A stretch of DNA of 64,000 nucleotides from Plasmopara viticola (lineage: Eukaryota > Oomycota > Peronosporomycetes > Peronosporales > Peronosporaceae): contig MBPM02000179.1 of the NCBI GenBank assembly GCA_001695595.3, positions 16,718 through 80,717 on the forward strand, given 5' to 3'. A model generated the notes under the pieces. That model saw nothing but the letters and a program-made list of their open reading frames with translations. It was not told the origin of the DNA and did no database searches. How positions within the stretch are numbered: position 1 is the stretch's first letter; each line of letters begins with the position of its first letter. Positions 10,368 to 19,668 of the stretch are shown piece by piece. The translations under genes and the position numbers were made by a program.

Positions 10368-11046
10368 ATGGAGCTGGTGGATGCGATAGATCTTTCTATA
10401 ACAATACAGTACAAAAATTTTTACGAATCAATACCGAAATCTAAACTCAGGAAGTTTACAAAATATTTAAATTTCGAGCTGTCATATAGAATGTGCGTTG
10501 CAAGTCCTAGTGGATTGGGGAAGTCAGACACCGTGCTGTATATGATAATGCTTCTGAGCAAACGCTTCATCAAAATCGTCATTCGTACAAAGCTAAACGA
10601 GATGCAGTTTGATTACATCAAAGACACTATCTGCAACGTCCAGGTGATCGAGGAAGGGATGGTTCCAGCAAAGGGTGAATATGATTCTGCGACAAGCAAG
10701 TTTATAGTCTTTGATGATTTGGTCATAGATTCGAAGAGAACGCAGATGTCTATTATTAAATACTTCATCCGAAGACTTAAGCAAGGGTATAGTATGATTT
10801 ACATTTTCACAAGGTAGTCGTAATTCCAAAAACTATTCAAATCAACTCTCAATACGTGATACTCGATCGAAACCTAACACAGAGAAATCTTGAGATCGTA
10901 TGCCACGACTCCCTACTGACAAACTAATTAGAGCCTTTATCGACCTCTACAAACGAACAACATCTGAGAAAAGGAGCACGATGATGATGGGCATCATTAA
11001 TCAAGAGAAATATTTGAATGTTATCGAACCGATCTGCGATTTGTAA
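10368..11046 (+). pseudogene. PLV packaging ATPase (FtsK/HerA-type), frameshifted
   Basis: The ATG at 10368 opens MELVDAIDLSITIQYKNFYE. Walker A is ASPSGLGKSDT at residues 45-55 and Walker B is KFIVFDDLV at residues 111-119. These are spaced as in the A32-like genome-packaging ATPases of polintons, PLVs and large DNA viruses, which translocate DNA into capsids. The first frame stops after 149 codons (10817). The expected C-terminal part (VVIPKTIQINSQYVIL..., ending NVIEPICDL at 11046) continues in another frame with an additional stop near 10925. The 44-bp leader before the ATG is about 90% identical to that of the second viral copy. The family is about 220-260 residues, matching the total span. 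Confidence 0.8.
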
Positions 11047-11109
11047 AAAAAGAAGTAATATACTTAGTTGTCAGTTGCAATACACTGTGTCATTTTTAGG
11101 TCGAAGCAA

Positions 11110-11579
11110 CTAACAAATGCATACGTTGTTACCAATGATACCAAGAGGGATCATATTCTGGTCGAGAAATGATAGCGTCGGTTCTGGAAAGGTTCCTTGC
11201 ATTGGACAATACGCAAATCTCGGAGACCTTGTGATTTGACCGCCATATGCAACCTCAGCAGTCGCGAATGTGCGGAGTACTAAGTTGTTGTTTGCGATTG
11301 GATTGATGAGATTTGAACAGGTACATTGTGGATCAATAAATCAAAATAGAGATTGCGTAAAATAGCTTCCTCCAATTGCATCACTAAACCAGCGCATTCA
11401 GAATGAGACTATGAAAAGGTATAGGAAACCCAAAAGACTAGAGACAGAAAAAAAGAAGAGATACAATGGACTCTATTAGTAAAGGCTTCTCCAAACGATT
11501 GCATACAAATGCGGTCAAACCTACCGGGACAAACCACTCCAGATCGAAGGAGCACATGAGATGGACTGACGCTCGACAT
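11110..11579 (-). pseudogene. Possible PLV minor capsid/penton-like protein
   Basis: Reads leftward from the ATG at 11579 to TAG at 11110-11112 with at least one frameshift. The N-terminal part (SHVLLRSGVVCPGRFDRI) is followed by a C-terminal beta-rich stretch (NLVLRTFATAEVAYGGQITR, then SFLDQNMIPLGIIG). Composition and location between ATPase and helicase fit a structural protein such as the single-jelly-roll penton of PLVs. No decisive motif is visible, so the function is inference. Confidence 0.35.
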
Positions 11580-11603
11580 GTGGGTTGAGTTCCAAGATTT
11601 TTT

Positions 11604-11852
11604 TCATACATAGCATCTCAAAAATAAAAAAAACGGTGAGCCTAACTTAACTTTCGATCGATTACTGTTATCATCAAATAAGTCAGTTTGTCTAGTGTGT
11701 TTGATTATCATTTCTCTTAGAGAATCAACAGATAGGTCGTATCCTCTTCGTCGAACTCGATCAATTTGCTTTTTATAGTTAGGTCCAAGGATATTAGTCA
11801 GGGTCTTTGAGGCGGTTTCGAGTATACGGTGATGTGTCTGTTGATTCCTCAA
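11604..11852 (-). pseudogene. Unidentified basic ORF downstream of helicase
   Basis: 82 open codons without a 5' ATG (a TGA lies just upstream). The product is basic and helical (TLTNILGPNYKKQIDRVRRR, then DSLREMIIKHTRQTDLF). It could be the shifted C-terminus of the helicase or a separate small viral gene. No family is recognised. Confidence 0.3.
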
Positions 11853-11879
11853 TCAAACATGTAGTGAAAAGGGTAAGAA

Positions 11880-14164
11880 TAGTATCGCTTTGTATGAACT
11901 TTTGATTTGTCTGGGAGATGCCGAGGATACTGCTACTAATTTTAATCGCTACACTTTCAATAAGCCATTAACTCGGCTTTTCAATAATTGAAATTGCATA
12001 TCAGACTTCTCTTTAGTCAACGGGCCTCGTTAATGATACACATGTTTATCACTATCAGTATCATCAAAATTGTCAAAAATTGCGTCCAAATGTGCTGTAT
12101 CTCGAAGACGATCACTCTTACACACCAAATACAGAAATTTTCGCATCTGTTTGGAAGCTTTCACGCTAAACGAATCGTTGGATGCAATAATTGGGTTGTT
12201 GCAATCCTTTACTCGATATGGGTCCATGCCTTTTTTCTCATCATACAAGTTGGCTCAGTGATACAGTCTTTTAGCTCTTCGTGATCTTCCTGTGAAGATT
12301 GCTTGACATTAGCCGCTTCGTTCGAAATGGCCAAGAGCTAAGCTTCGCGTGCCGAGTTGAATCGACACATCAATATTTTTATCTTTTGTGTCTCGAGACA
12401 ATATCTTGTCCCGATGATATTATTATTCGACATCTTTAACGCAATGTTTTCACCACAGCCTTTTCCTCCCACAAGAACAATACAAGCTCCCGATTTTTCA
12501 TTAAGGGGATGAACAAACCATGCAAACAGCTACATAATGTGATCAGTCAAATCATCTTGACCACTTCACCAAACTGATTGATATCAACTTTTTAGAGTTC
12601 AAACTTCGATTCGTCAACGATAAAGTTAGAATTGTAGATATAAACATATCCGTTTATTAGTTGAGCACTTCATCTATGTTCCAATTGAATGTATCTAGCT
12701 GAGCATTACAGGCTACTGTCTTTGCGCTGTATGTCATGAAATCGACTTTGCCAAAGGTAATCTCATCTCGGTAACGGTAAATCACATCCTTCTTTGGCCC
12801 ACATATGATGCTAACTGTATCAAATTTTGTGTTATCAGTCCCAATAAGTCCATCATCATCTATTCCGATTGCATTGTTAGTGTTAAACATCATATCGAAT
12901 TGCTCGATATAAGAGATCACTGTGTAATCGATATCTCCGAAGACATCTTGATTCTTAGTCAAGTAGCATCTATTTCCGCCCTGCAAGATGTATGCAATGT
13001 TGTTCTTGATAAACTCGTAGAGCTTCTCCATTGTAATAACGCTTTTTCAGACTTATGTTGTCGAGATATGTTTCAGTGTTATCAGCAATAAATGTTAGCA
13101 GCAATTGTCCCTTTTCGTAGGGAATGAGAAAATTCGGAAAACGAGGAACAGTAAGGCCATCACCTATCTTGTCTTTCTTTCCATTGTTTTTCTGAAAATC
13201 CTTCGATTTATATTCTGATTTCCACTTTATTGTATTCAATTGGATTAGTTCCACCAGCAATAGATTAGATATGGGACTCAGTCAATATAGGATAGTACTT
13301 GTATGTTTCCCAGTCAATAAACACTTTTAATGCAGCGGCTTGATCAAATCGATCTGTAATCGTGTGCGGAATGCACAAATAAGTTTTTCGCATCAGGCCA
13401 AGATCGACGCGTTGTTCCTTATAAATCATGCCCGCCAGGTTTCATAAATTGTTATTATCTTTAAACCATTCTCCGTCATCATACAATAAATTTTGGAGAG
13501 AAGATGATCGTAGATCGTTTTTAATCGCAGTATTGCGCAACATTGAGCTCGTCAATCATGATTTGGTATAATGATCATCATCTGTTCGCTCTTACAACAG
13601 AGATATCCTAGCGTCTTCTTGCCTTTTTGGATGTAAAAGTAATAGCGATATCCACCAAAGTACGCATTGCTGTCAAGCATTTTTAATCCTTTAATATCCA
13701 TGTTCTTGCTGGCACAGTATTCGTTGAACGCTCCGATGACATTAATGGGGTCTAAGGAATATACTTTTACGTCAAATTGCTTTGATTTGCTTGTTTCGAT
13801 GTACTGCTCGAAGAAGAACTTTCTCCGCTTCCGCGATCTTCTCTGCGTGATCATTCGCATTATTTAATTCTTCCAAATCCGAACATCGATCATCTTTACA
13901 TACCACACCATCCGCGGTCACCGGTGCAACAATCGACTCATCCAATTGTGGAACTTTGCTTACATTGATATTCGAGACCTCGACGGGCTTGGTCACTGAT
14001 GGCGCTGGTGTCTCGACCTCATCGACGACTAAAATATTGAATTGAGGCGGCGTCTCTTTTACTATATTAGTTTCATCGACAATAATTTCTTCTGTAATAA
14101 TAATTGGATGTTTAGCACATCGTTCCTTGTTGCGAGCAAGCTCGCACTACTGTCCGTTCGACAT
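11880..14164 (-). pseudogene. PLV primase-superfamily 3 helicase, degraded
   Basis: Reads leftward from the ATG at 14164 through a low-complexity acidic N-terminus to a primase-like middle (SLDPINVIGAFNEYCASKNM, then YRYYFYIQKGKKTLGYLCC near 13600-13800) and a pre-helicase region (LLYDDGEWFKDNN near 13470; NFLIPYEKGQLLL near 13110). The SF3 helicase core has Walker A at about 12440-12480, reading VGGKGCGEN where the catalytic Lys is replaced by Glu. After it come a NEAANVKQ..EELKDCITEP block and KGMDPYRVKDCNNPIIASND (about 12040-12320), typical of the SF3 motif B to sensor region. It would unwind and prime viral DNA replication. Stops and several frameshifts disrupt it. Its approximate C-terminal end is uncertain. 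Confidence 0.7.
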
Positions 14165-14617
14165 AATAAAGTTGCACATTTTTCTTATCTCTATGACTAT
14201 ATTTATGTATTGTGAATCCTATATACTTCTCGCTTAAGACGGCTTGATATTTCTTTATGATGTCTGACTACTATATTCCTGTAGTACGACACATCAAAGG
14301 AATCAACATTACCGAACTGTCCATGTGTGAACTATTTTGTATTCTTTATTAGAGGAGGGGTGTTGCTTTGTTTCGATGCACTGAGATGTCAAGCTTAATA
14401 GTGTGAGCGGCATTTTGTCCGGCTTGCGTCCAACTTTCTTTCTTTTCATTGCAAGCAGCGATAGCAACAACAGATCAATCTATATATCTCAGTGTCCATG
14501 CGTCTATCTTTTTCTCAGTTTTTTAAGGAATATTATAATAAGTTAGAGGGCCCTTTCTAAGGCATCGAGAGCACCCTTGATGTACTATTTTTGAGGAATC
14601 ATACACATTGGCACATT
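14165..14617. other. Spacer between viral element and parvulin gene
   Basis: AT-rich sequence. It presumably holds the right end of the viral element and the parvulin promoter. No repeat matching the left viral border and no clear initiator could be identified. Confidence 0.4.
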
Positions 14618-15418
14618 ATGGCGCATAAGATCGTGGCAATATTGGCGGCGCTACTTCTGTGCTGCGCCATCTCCATTGCGCAACAAGAGTCAATTTCGGG
14701 TGCCACGCAGGCGCACGCTAGTCATATCCTCGTAGACTCAGAGGCCAAGGCCGATGAATTGAACGAGCAGCTAAGCGAGTCCCCGGACCTTTTTACTAAG
14801 TTTGCGCAGCTCGCTAAGGAGCACAGCACGTGTCCTTCTAGCCGCAAAGGTGGCGACCTGGGCACGTTTGGCCGCGGAAAAATGGTACCTGCGTTCGACC
14901 GGGTAGCTTTTGAGGGCGAGGTGGGCGTCGTTCACAAGGTGAAGACCCAGTTTGGCTGGCACCTTGTGCTGATCTCTCGCCGTCTGAACGGGACTGAGGA
15001 GCCGGATCAGTACCGCGATCTTAAGCAAACACTCATGAAGATTATGCCTTTTCTTGGTCCCGTAATTCTTATCATTATCATTGCTTATGGGGCCCGAGGA
15101 AGCAGAAGCGGGCCCCGTGCTCATGCTTACCATATTCTGGTCAAGTCCGAGACTGAGGCCGACCAATTGTTTAAAGAGGTCGATGCTGCTGAAGACAAGA
15201 AGGCGACATTATCGGAATTGGCTGGAAGGCACAGCACTTGTCCTTCGGGTAAGAAAGGAGGAGACCTGGGCATGTTTGGGCGTGGCGAGATGGTACCCCA
15301 GTTTGACAAGGCGGTGTTTGAAGGTAAAGTGGGCGAGGTGATGAAGGTACAGACTCAGTTTGGATGGCATGTGTTGCTCTGTACCGACCGTCTGGGCGAC
15401 AAGAAGAAATCTAAGTAA
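14618..15418 (+). CDS. Secretory-pathway double-parvulin peptidyl-prolyl isomerase
   Basis: 266 residues from the ATG at 14618, which places a clean signal peptide (MAHKIVAILAALLLCCAISI) at the N-terminus. There are two rotamase (parvulin) domains: residues ~33-121 and ~168-257. Each has HASHILV/HAYHILV, the H..TCPS...KGGDLG.FGRG.MVP.FD block and the closing KTQFGWH/QTQFGWH. Between them lies a hydrophobic segment (PFLGPVILIIIIAYG, ~143-157) that could span the membrane and place the domains on opposite sides. Parvulins isomerise peptidyl-prolyl bonds and assist folding. Single-domain forms are usual in eukaryotes, so a tandem one with an internal membrane segment is unusual. The catalytic-core residues look intact in both copies. 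A decayed parvulin copy lies 140 bp downstream in opposite orientation. Confidence 0.85.
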   Translation: MAHKIVAILAALLLCCAISIAQQESISGATQAHASHILVDSEAKADELNEQLSESPDLFTKFAQLAKEHSTCPSSRKGGDLGTFGRGKMVPAFDRVAFEGEVGVVHKVKTQFGWHLVLISRRLNGTEEPDQYRDLKQTLMKIMPFLGPVILIIIIAYGARGSRSGPRAHAYHILVKSETEADQLFKEVDAAEDKKATLSELAGRHSTCPSGKKGGDLGMFGRGEMVPQFDKAVFEGKVGEVMKVQTQFGWHVLLCTDRLGDKKKSK

Positions 15419-15559
15419 AAGGTGTACTTCACGAATAATTGCTAGCTTTCAATGCTACAAATTTACAAAAGAAAAAACTAATACATTAGGTCATGTGTTG
15501 CTAATTGAACTAAAGTGCGCGCTGAGCTTATCAGTGATCAATGGCAGGTTCGACCTCGA

Positions 15560-15941
15560 CATCTTTTGCTTTTAACAAACTCGTCTGTCCAGTCATTGAC
15601 CACGCCATCGGTAATCGGGCAGGCACCAAGTACCAGTCAAACTTTCGACACTGTAATTAGTATCATTTGTTTTTTTCGTATAACACCTCAGAATGAGATG
15701 GTTCACCTGTGCCTTGACACTTTGAAATGTTTCTTGTCATTTAACGAATTCATTTTATCAAACTCAGGCACCATCCGGCCTCGACCAAATAAACCAAAAT
15801 GCCCGCCTTTGCGACTTGACAGACATTTACTCCGTAGTCTAGACGAGCGAAGAAAAAAAAGCTTTTAAAATCGCCTTCCGCCTTCAACTCTGTCAAGATC
15901 TCATCGCACTCGACCTCGGAAGAATCAAGTGTGACTAGCAC
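15560..15941 (-). pseudogene. Decayed parvulin copy, inverted relative to the intact gene
   Basis: On the minus strand, blocks of a parvulin domain can be read in successive frames. They are ECDEILTELKAEGDFKSF (about 15850-15910), LSSRKGGHFGLFGRGRMVPEFDK (about 15755-15825) and a degraded KFDWYLVPARLP near 15620-15660 equivalent to QFGWHLVL. Frame changes between these blocks and several stops mark it as a pseudogene. It probably arose by inverted duplication of the neighbouring gene, although its residues differ enough for an older paralogue to be possible. Confidence 0.65.
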
Positions 15942-16101
15942 GAGAAATGGGCTTACCTGACACAGATGCAGAAGCCGAAATAACTGGTAGGAATTTCATC
16001 GTGTTGCCCCAATTTGTCCTTAAGATATGTGGCACACACAAGTTCGTCAATTTGCAATTCTGCACATTTTTGAGGGCGGTCTATTAATCGGTTTCTCCTC
16101 C

Positions 16102-16989
16102 ATGAAGGCACCGTCGGCCGATGAAGTGATAGCGCTGATGAATGCAGCAACGAGGCCCGATGGGACATTGGATCCATCCATCCAGCACCTGCTTGCTCAA
16201 ATCAAAGCGCAGCATGAGCTTAATCAAGCTCAATTTTGCGCCCAAACTCAAGTCGAAAAAGATCATACTCAAATCAAGCTTAATGCCTCAGCTATTCCAG
16301 AGCAGCTACCAAAGATCAAGTCGGAACAAACGCATAGTACTGCCACCTGTCTCGCGCCATTATCAGGAATGTCAGAAATCATCGTGCCTTCAAGCAATTG
16401 TGCACCGGCAAGTGCAACGGTGCCTACGGACGTTGCCTGCAAATCTACAACACTAGAAGCAACTTCAATGTCGCCAACCATCAAGCGGAAAAGCATCTCC
16501 TTAAGCAAGAAAAAAGAAGCGATTCAGTGGATCATGGGTCCCGGTAAAGGAATTCCATCCCGTGCCGAAAAACATTTTAGAGCGCTCGATTGGGACGTGA
16601 GTGCGTCTTCGTTTCGCAAGTGGTGGAAGAATCGAGACAAGATTTTGGGCGACTCGGGCGGCAAGAAACGAATTGGTGGAGGAGGTAGGAAACCGTTTTT
16701 AGAATGCTCGGAAGAAAAGCTATTGGTGGTCGTAATCCAGGAAAAAGCGAAGAAAGACCGCGTAACGAGAAAATGGATTGCCAAGACGGCCCAGCATATG
16801 TTTCAACGATCTGACTCGACGTTCAAAGCATCCGAGAATTGGGTCACAAAGTTCATTCGACGCAATGACCTAACGCTTAAGCGAAGCTACGTAACGTATG
16901 AACCCAAAGAAACGAATTTGCCGCACCAGACAAGTGTGGCGAATGCACACGTTTCGATTTCGGGCAACAAGTACGTCAAAGTTGCATAG
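16102..16989 (+). CDS. CENP-B/pogo-type helix-turn-helix DNA-binding protein
   Basis: Probable start at the ATG at 16102 (MKAPSADEVIALMNAATRPD), giving 295 residues. An upstream in-frame ATG at 16027 would add an unlikely leader. The N-terminal ~125 residues are low-complexity, Gln/Ser/Thr-rich. The middle has a PSQ-like HTH (SLSKKKEAIQWIMGPGKGIP, then SSFRKWWKNRDKIL). A CENPB-type second HTH follows (EEKLLVVVIQEKAKKDRVTR..WIAKTAQHMF, then WVTKFIRRNDLTLKR). This is the bipartite DNA-binding region of pogo/Tc5-family transposases and CENP-B. The DDE nuclease domain is absent and the protein ends 45 residues after the HTH. It is therefore either a domesticated DNA-binding protein or a truncated transposase. 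The frame is intact over its length, which favours domestication or recent truncation. Confidence 0.7.
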   Translation: MKAPSADEVIALMNAATRPDGTLDPSIQHLLAQIKAQHELNQAQFCAQTQVEKDHTQIKLNASAIPEQLPKIKSEQTHSTATCLAPLSGMSEIIVPSSNCAPASATVPTDVACKSTTLEATSMSPTIKRKSISLSKKKEAIQWIMGPGKGIPSRAEKHFRALDWDVSASSFRKWWKNRDKILGDSGGKKRIGGGGRKPFLECSEEKLLVVVIQEKAKKDRVTRKWIAKTAQHMFQRSDSTFKASENWVTKFIRRNDLTLKRSYVTYEPKETNLPHQTSVANAHVSISGNKYVKVA

Positions 16990-17818
16990 CTTGCTTGTAT
17001 GTGGATGTTGCCTGATGATAGCAATGTGTTTTCTAGTGCGGTTGTGTAGCTGGACACGATCAATTTAACACGGAAAGTGGCTTTATTATAATTGTTCAGT
17101 GCTTTGTCTCAATGATTATTGGGAAGTCGTACAGCTTAAACACTGCGCAGCTCTGACGTAACACATGCACACCTCTCGAGATGTGGTCAGAATTACACAC
17201 TTACTGTCTCGAAAATAATGCTAGCTACTTCAGTTCTGTACAATTTGTATTTACAAGATATTAGATGTAGTATGAGAGCGTCTTAAAACTATACAAAATA
17301 TAGCCGCGGTTATAGCTGCGCGAATATTGTCCATTTAATTTAAATCCCATTAACATTTTGTCCTGTTGCTTCATTCTCAGATCTTTTTTGAAAAACATCT
17401 TGTTAAGTTGAGTTTATTAATGGTGCGACATACCCTTAGTTGCGAAAGTGATGAGAAGACGGCTCACACAACAACTTTGGCAGGAGTGGCCATTGCGTAG
17501 CAGCTTCCAGAGGTCGAACCTTTGATTGTAGATCTTTGACTATGATGCGAATGGGTGGGAAGAGATGAGAAAAACATCAGAACAATTGGTGCATGTGGGC
17601 TCGAAGCGAAATGACTATACTTTGCTGTTATTTTTCCGAGGAAAAGTCTGGTGACAACGTGACTGGTGCCCTTTAAGCTAACTCTGCACATTGAATGTCA
17701 GCAAGGAGACGAGTTCAATTGTTGTGGCGACTCCCGCACGAAACGATCAAAATAGTACGCTTGTAATTTCCATGTGGACGAGCCCGTTCAGCCCATTGAT
17801 ATTTACTCTATGCTTATA
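16990..17818. other. Intergenic, no gene seen
   Basis: AT-rich sequence with no ORF carrying motifs. No remainder of a DDE transposase domain was visible downstream of the CENP-B-like gene. Confidence 0.45.
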
Positions 17819-17830
17819 AGCAATATAAGT

Positions 17831-18159
17831 AATGTAATGTAATGTATTACGTTATCGCGTTGCCAAGTTATGCACGTGCTAGGCTCAGTCTGGCTAGTCC
17901 ACGGCATAGAGTGGTGTCCGCATACGTCGGGTCTTGTTCGGCGGGCAGTGCAGCCAGCACCGAGGTCGTGAGGGTCTTCCATTATTTCGCTTAGCTCTGA
18001 CTTGGTAAGAGCCCAGGTGGCGCTTTGGTGCTGGAGACCGTCGCGTCGAGGGTGAGACTCGTTAGAGACCTGCAGATGCCCGAGAGCACCTGCCCGAAGC
18101 GCGCGAGCATTTAGCCCCCGCGCTTGGAAGGAGGGCGTCACCTCAACCTTTTTCAAGCT
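17831..18159 (-). mobile_element. Non-autonomous, internally deleted LINE derivative (copy 2)
   Basis: Same structure as the element at 2331-2657: a TTACA-type tail at the left end, the 3' block, the short RT-derived piece, then the 5' block ending near 18150. It is flanked by a 12-bp target-site duplication AGCAATATAAGT at 17819-17830 and 18160-18171. The junction region differs slightly from copy 1 (GTGGCGCTTTGGTGC against GTGGCCTGGTGC). The two copies are therefore separate insertions of a family with one shared deletion pattern. Confidence 0.85.
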
Positions 18160-18257
18160 AGCAATATAAGTCTTCTGCTTAAAATTAATCACAGCCAGAC
18201 CTCTCTGTATGGTAATTTATGTTCAATTATCATTAAGCATAGTAATTTTTGCCGTAA

Positions 18258-18482
18258 TCAAAAGTCCAAGTACTGTTTTCTTTTTAAAGATTGAAGTCGA
18301 CGAGGCACATTAACCGCATAAGCACTAGTCGCTTGAGCTGCAAGATACGTAGCTAGGCTGAATTCGATAATAAATTTGAATGCAGAATTATCTATTTGGA
18401 GCTGAGGTGTATATGCAATAGCTGGTATTATTGGAAATCCGCTCGCAGTAATGTATCCAGTGATATTTTTCACTGGCTGCAA
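18258..18482 (-). pseudogene. Unidentified ORF next to PLV 2
   Basis: 75 open codons on the minus strand (segments PVKNITGYITASGFPIIPAI and AFKFIIEFSLATYLAAQATS) with a beta-rich, capsid-like composition. It matches no PLV 1 gene that I can recognise. It may be part of a further structural gene of PLV 2. Confidence 0.3.
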
Positions 18483-18551
18483 ACTAAACTGTAGAGCATG
18501 ATTGGAAAGATTCTCGGCGCATAATATGAAATATAGTACTGTCCAGTCCTG

Positions 18552-18906
18552 TTATTGATCGAAAAAAGATTGTTTTGATTGCAAAAGTATTAAAAGTAGT
18601 TGTTGACGTCGCTTGCTAGATCCTTTCTCGATCATCTGGACGTTGTCGATAGTGTCTTTGAGGTGTTCATATAGCGTCTCGTTGGTCTTTGTACAATTGA
18701 CAATTTTGGAAAAGCATTTGCTCAGAAGTGCTATAATATATAGCAAGGTGTTTGACTTTCCCAATTTACTAGGACTTGCAATGCAAATTCTAATTGGCAG
18801 CTCGAAGTTTGGATTCTTTGTAAAATTTTTGAATTTCGAAATCGGTATTAATTCGTAGAAATGTTGCATTGTATAGAAATAGAAAGATGCAATCCATCAG
18901 CTCCAT
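18552..18906 (-). pseudogene. PLV 2 packaging ATPase, N-terminal fragment
   Basis: Starts at the ATG at 18906 (MELMDCIFLF, matching MELVDAIDLS of PLV 1), shifts frame, then reads ISKFKNFTKNPNFEL. Walker A is ASPSKLGKSNT, where a Lys replaces the middle Gly. The ICN/IDNVQ segment follows, but the Walker B half is lost near 18600. Alignment with the copy at 10368 is clear throughout. Confidence 0.75.
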
Positions 18907-18949
18907 CTCCGGTCTTCAACAGTATTTTATTCAATAGCCAAGGCAGCTA

Positions 18950-19073
18950 TAAATTCCACATCACTACTTCTTCAAAGGCAAAATCCTTTATTAATTTAAC
19001 TGTTATCATTTCAGATCCTTTTGCAGTCTTCGGACAGTAGATTTCTAGCAAAAATTGCAAGCTTATGTTCGAT
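18950..19073 (-). pseudogene. PLV 2 copy of the small ORF, start codon lost
   Basis: Matches the PLV 1 55-residue ORF position. The ATG is changed to ATC at 19071-19073, and about 60 bp downstream of it align closely. The internal part is shorter, and the C-terminal KLIKDFAFEEVV resembles KFFKDLNSKVVV. It lies between the fibre start and the ATPase leader, as in PLV 1. Confidence 0.55.
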
Positions 19074-19094
19074 TGCTTTATATAGTGAATAAAT

Positions 19095-19668
19095 ATGTCT
19101 CTTCCTCCAACTTCGATGGGCTTGCTTAGACAGTTGCATTTAGAATTTGCGCCTTTCCAAATTCCCACAAGTTGTGAGCGACTTTGTGTTCGTGATCTCG
19201 CGAAATCATAGCGAAGCCGAGCGAATTTGCCACGACTTTAAGAGCGACGCACGGAATGAAGTTTTTGGGTGTACGTCCACTATTATTATAACGCACCGAA
19301 TGGATATTTTACTATTTCTACAGGCAATCAAAAATCCTTGCGGCTTAACGATGTTGAAACAATTTCCGCGTTAAGCGTGAGTGGCAATCTTGATAGCGGT
19401 TTTCTATCGATTGATGGGTCTGCGTTAGATTTGTGTGGATTATCATATGTTTTAGTTATAAGTGCTGGAACCGGTATTAGCTCATGGTAAGGCTATCATG
19501 GATGTCAACTCAATTCCATCTACAAGTATTAATAGAACACACAGCTGGGGAACAACTAATTTTGGAACTCTAACTAATATTCTTTGTGTTTTAACAACTT
19601 CGAGTAATGGAGTATCCATCTCAAACGGTTCCGCTATTGCTCAGGCCAACATTAAATTCATTACGTGA
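19095..19668 (+). pseudogene. PLV 2 fibre protein, N-terminal fragment
   Basis: The ATG at 19095 (MSLPPTSM) corresponds to the PLV 1 fibre start at 10129. Readable blocks are PNGYFTISTGNQKSLRLND, SIDGSALDLCGLSYVLVISA, GKAIMDVNSIPSTSI and NFGTLTNILCVLTTSSNG, all matching the first ~200 residues of the PLV 1 fibre. The C-terminal chaperone domain is absent, because the similarity ends near 19670. Frameshifts are present near 19290 and 19490. Confidence 0.7.

Larger units (their letters stand above)
4229..14164. mobile_element. Endogenous polinton-like virus (PLV) 1, degraded
   Basis: About 10 kb carrying, in order, a cysteine protease (-), major capsid protein (+), an unidentified gene (+), a fibre protein (-), a 55-residue ORF (+), packaging ATPase (+), a possible minor structural protein (-), a small ORF (-) and a primase-SF3 helicase (-). 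This set is the core of polintons and polinton-like viruses: protease, DJR capsid, ATPase and a replication protein. It is not that of a retroelement. No protein-primed DNA polymerase B and no integrase was recognised, and no terminal inverted repeat was found, so the real borders are unknown. Almost every gene has stops and frameshifts. A ~1.5-kb inverted relative lies at 18.2-19.7 kb. Confidence 0.8.
18182..19668. mobile_element. PLV 2: inverted remnant with ATPase, small ORF and fibre start
   Basis: Contains the 5' part of a packaging ATPase (-), the leader and degraded small ORF (-) and the 5' part of the fibre gene (+). This is the same divergent block as at 8.9-10.9 kb, in opposite orientation. 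Nucleotide agreement is highest (about 90%) in the 60 bp around the ATPase start codon. It is probably an independent insertion of a related virus, or an inverted partial copy of PLV 1. No capsid gene is visible here. Confidence 0.75.

Noticed and set aside
3755..14617. Terminal inverted repeats for the viral element
   Set aside because: No matching inverted sequence could be found by eye between the left (3.8-4.5 kb) and right (14.0-14.6 kb) flanks, so none is reported.
15515..15868. Plus-strand frame overlapping the parvulin pseudogene
   Set aside because: It is the antisense shadow of the parvulin blocks on the minus strand; the minus-strand reading has the family motifs.
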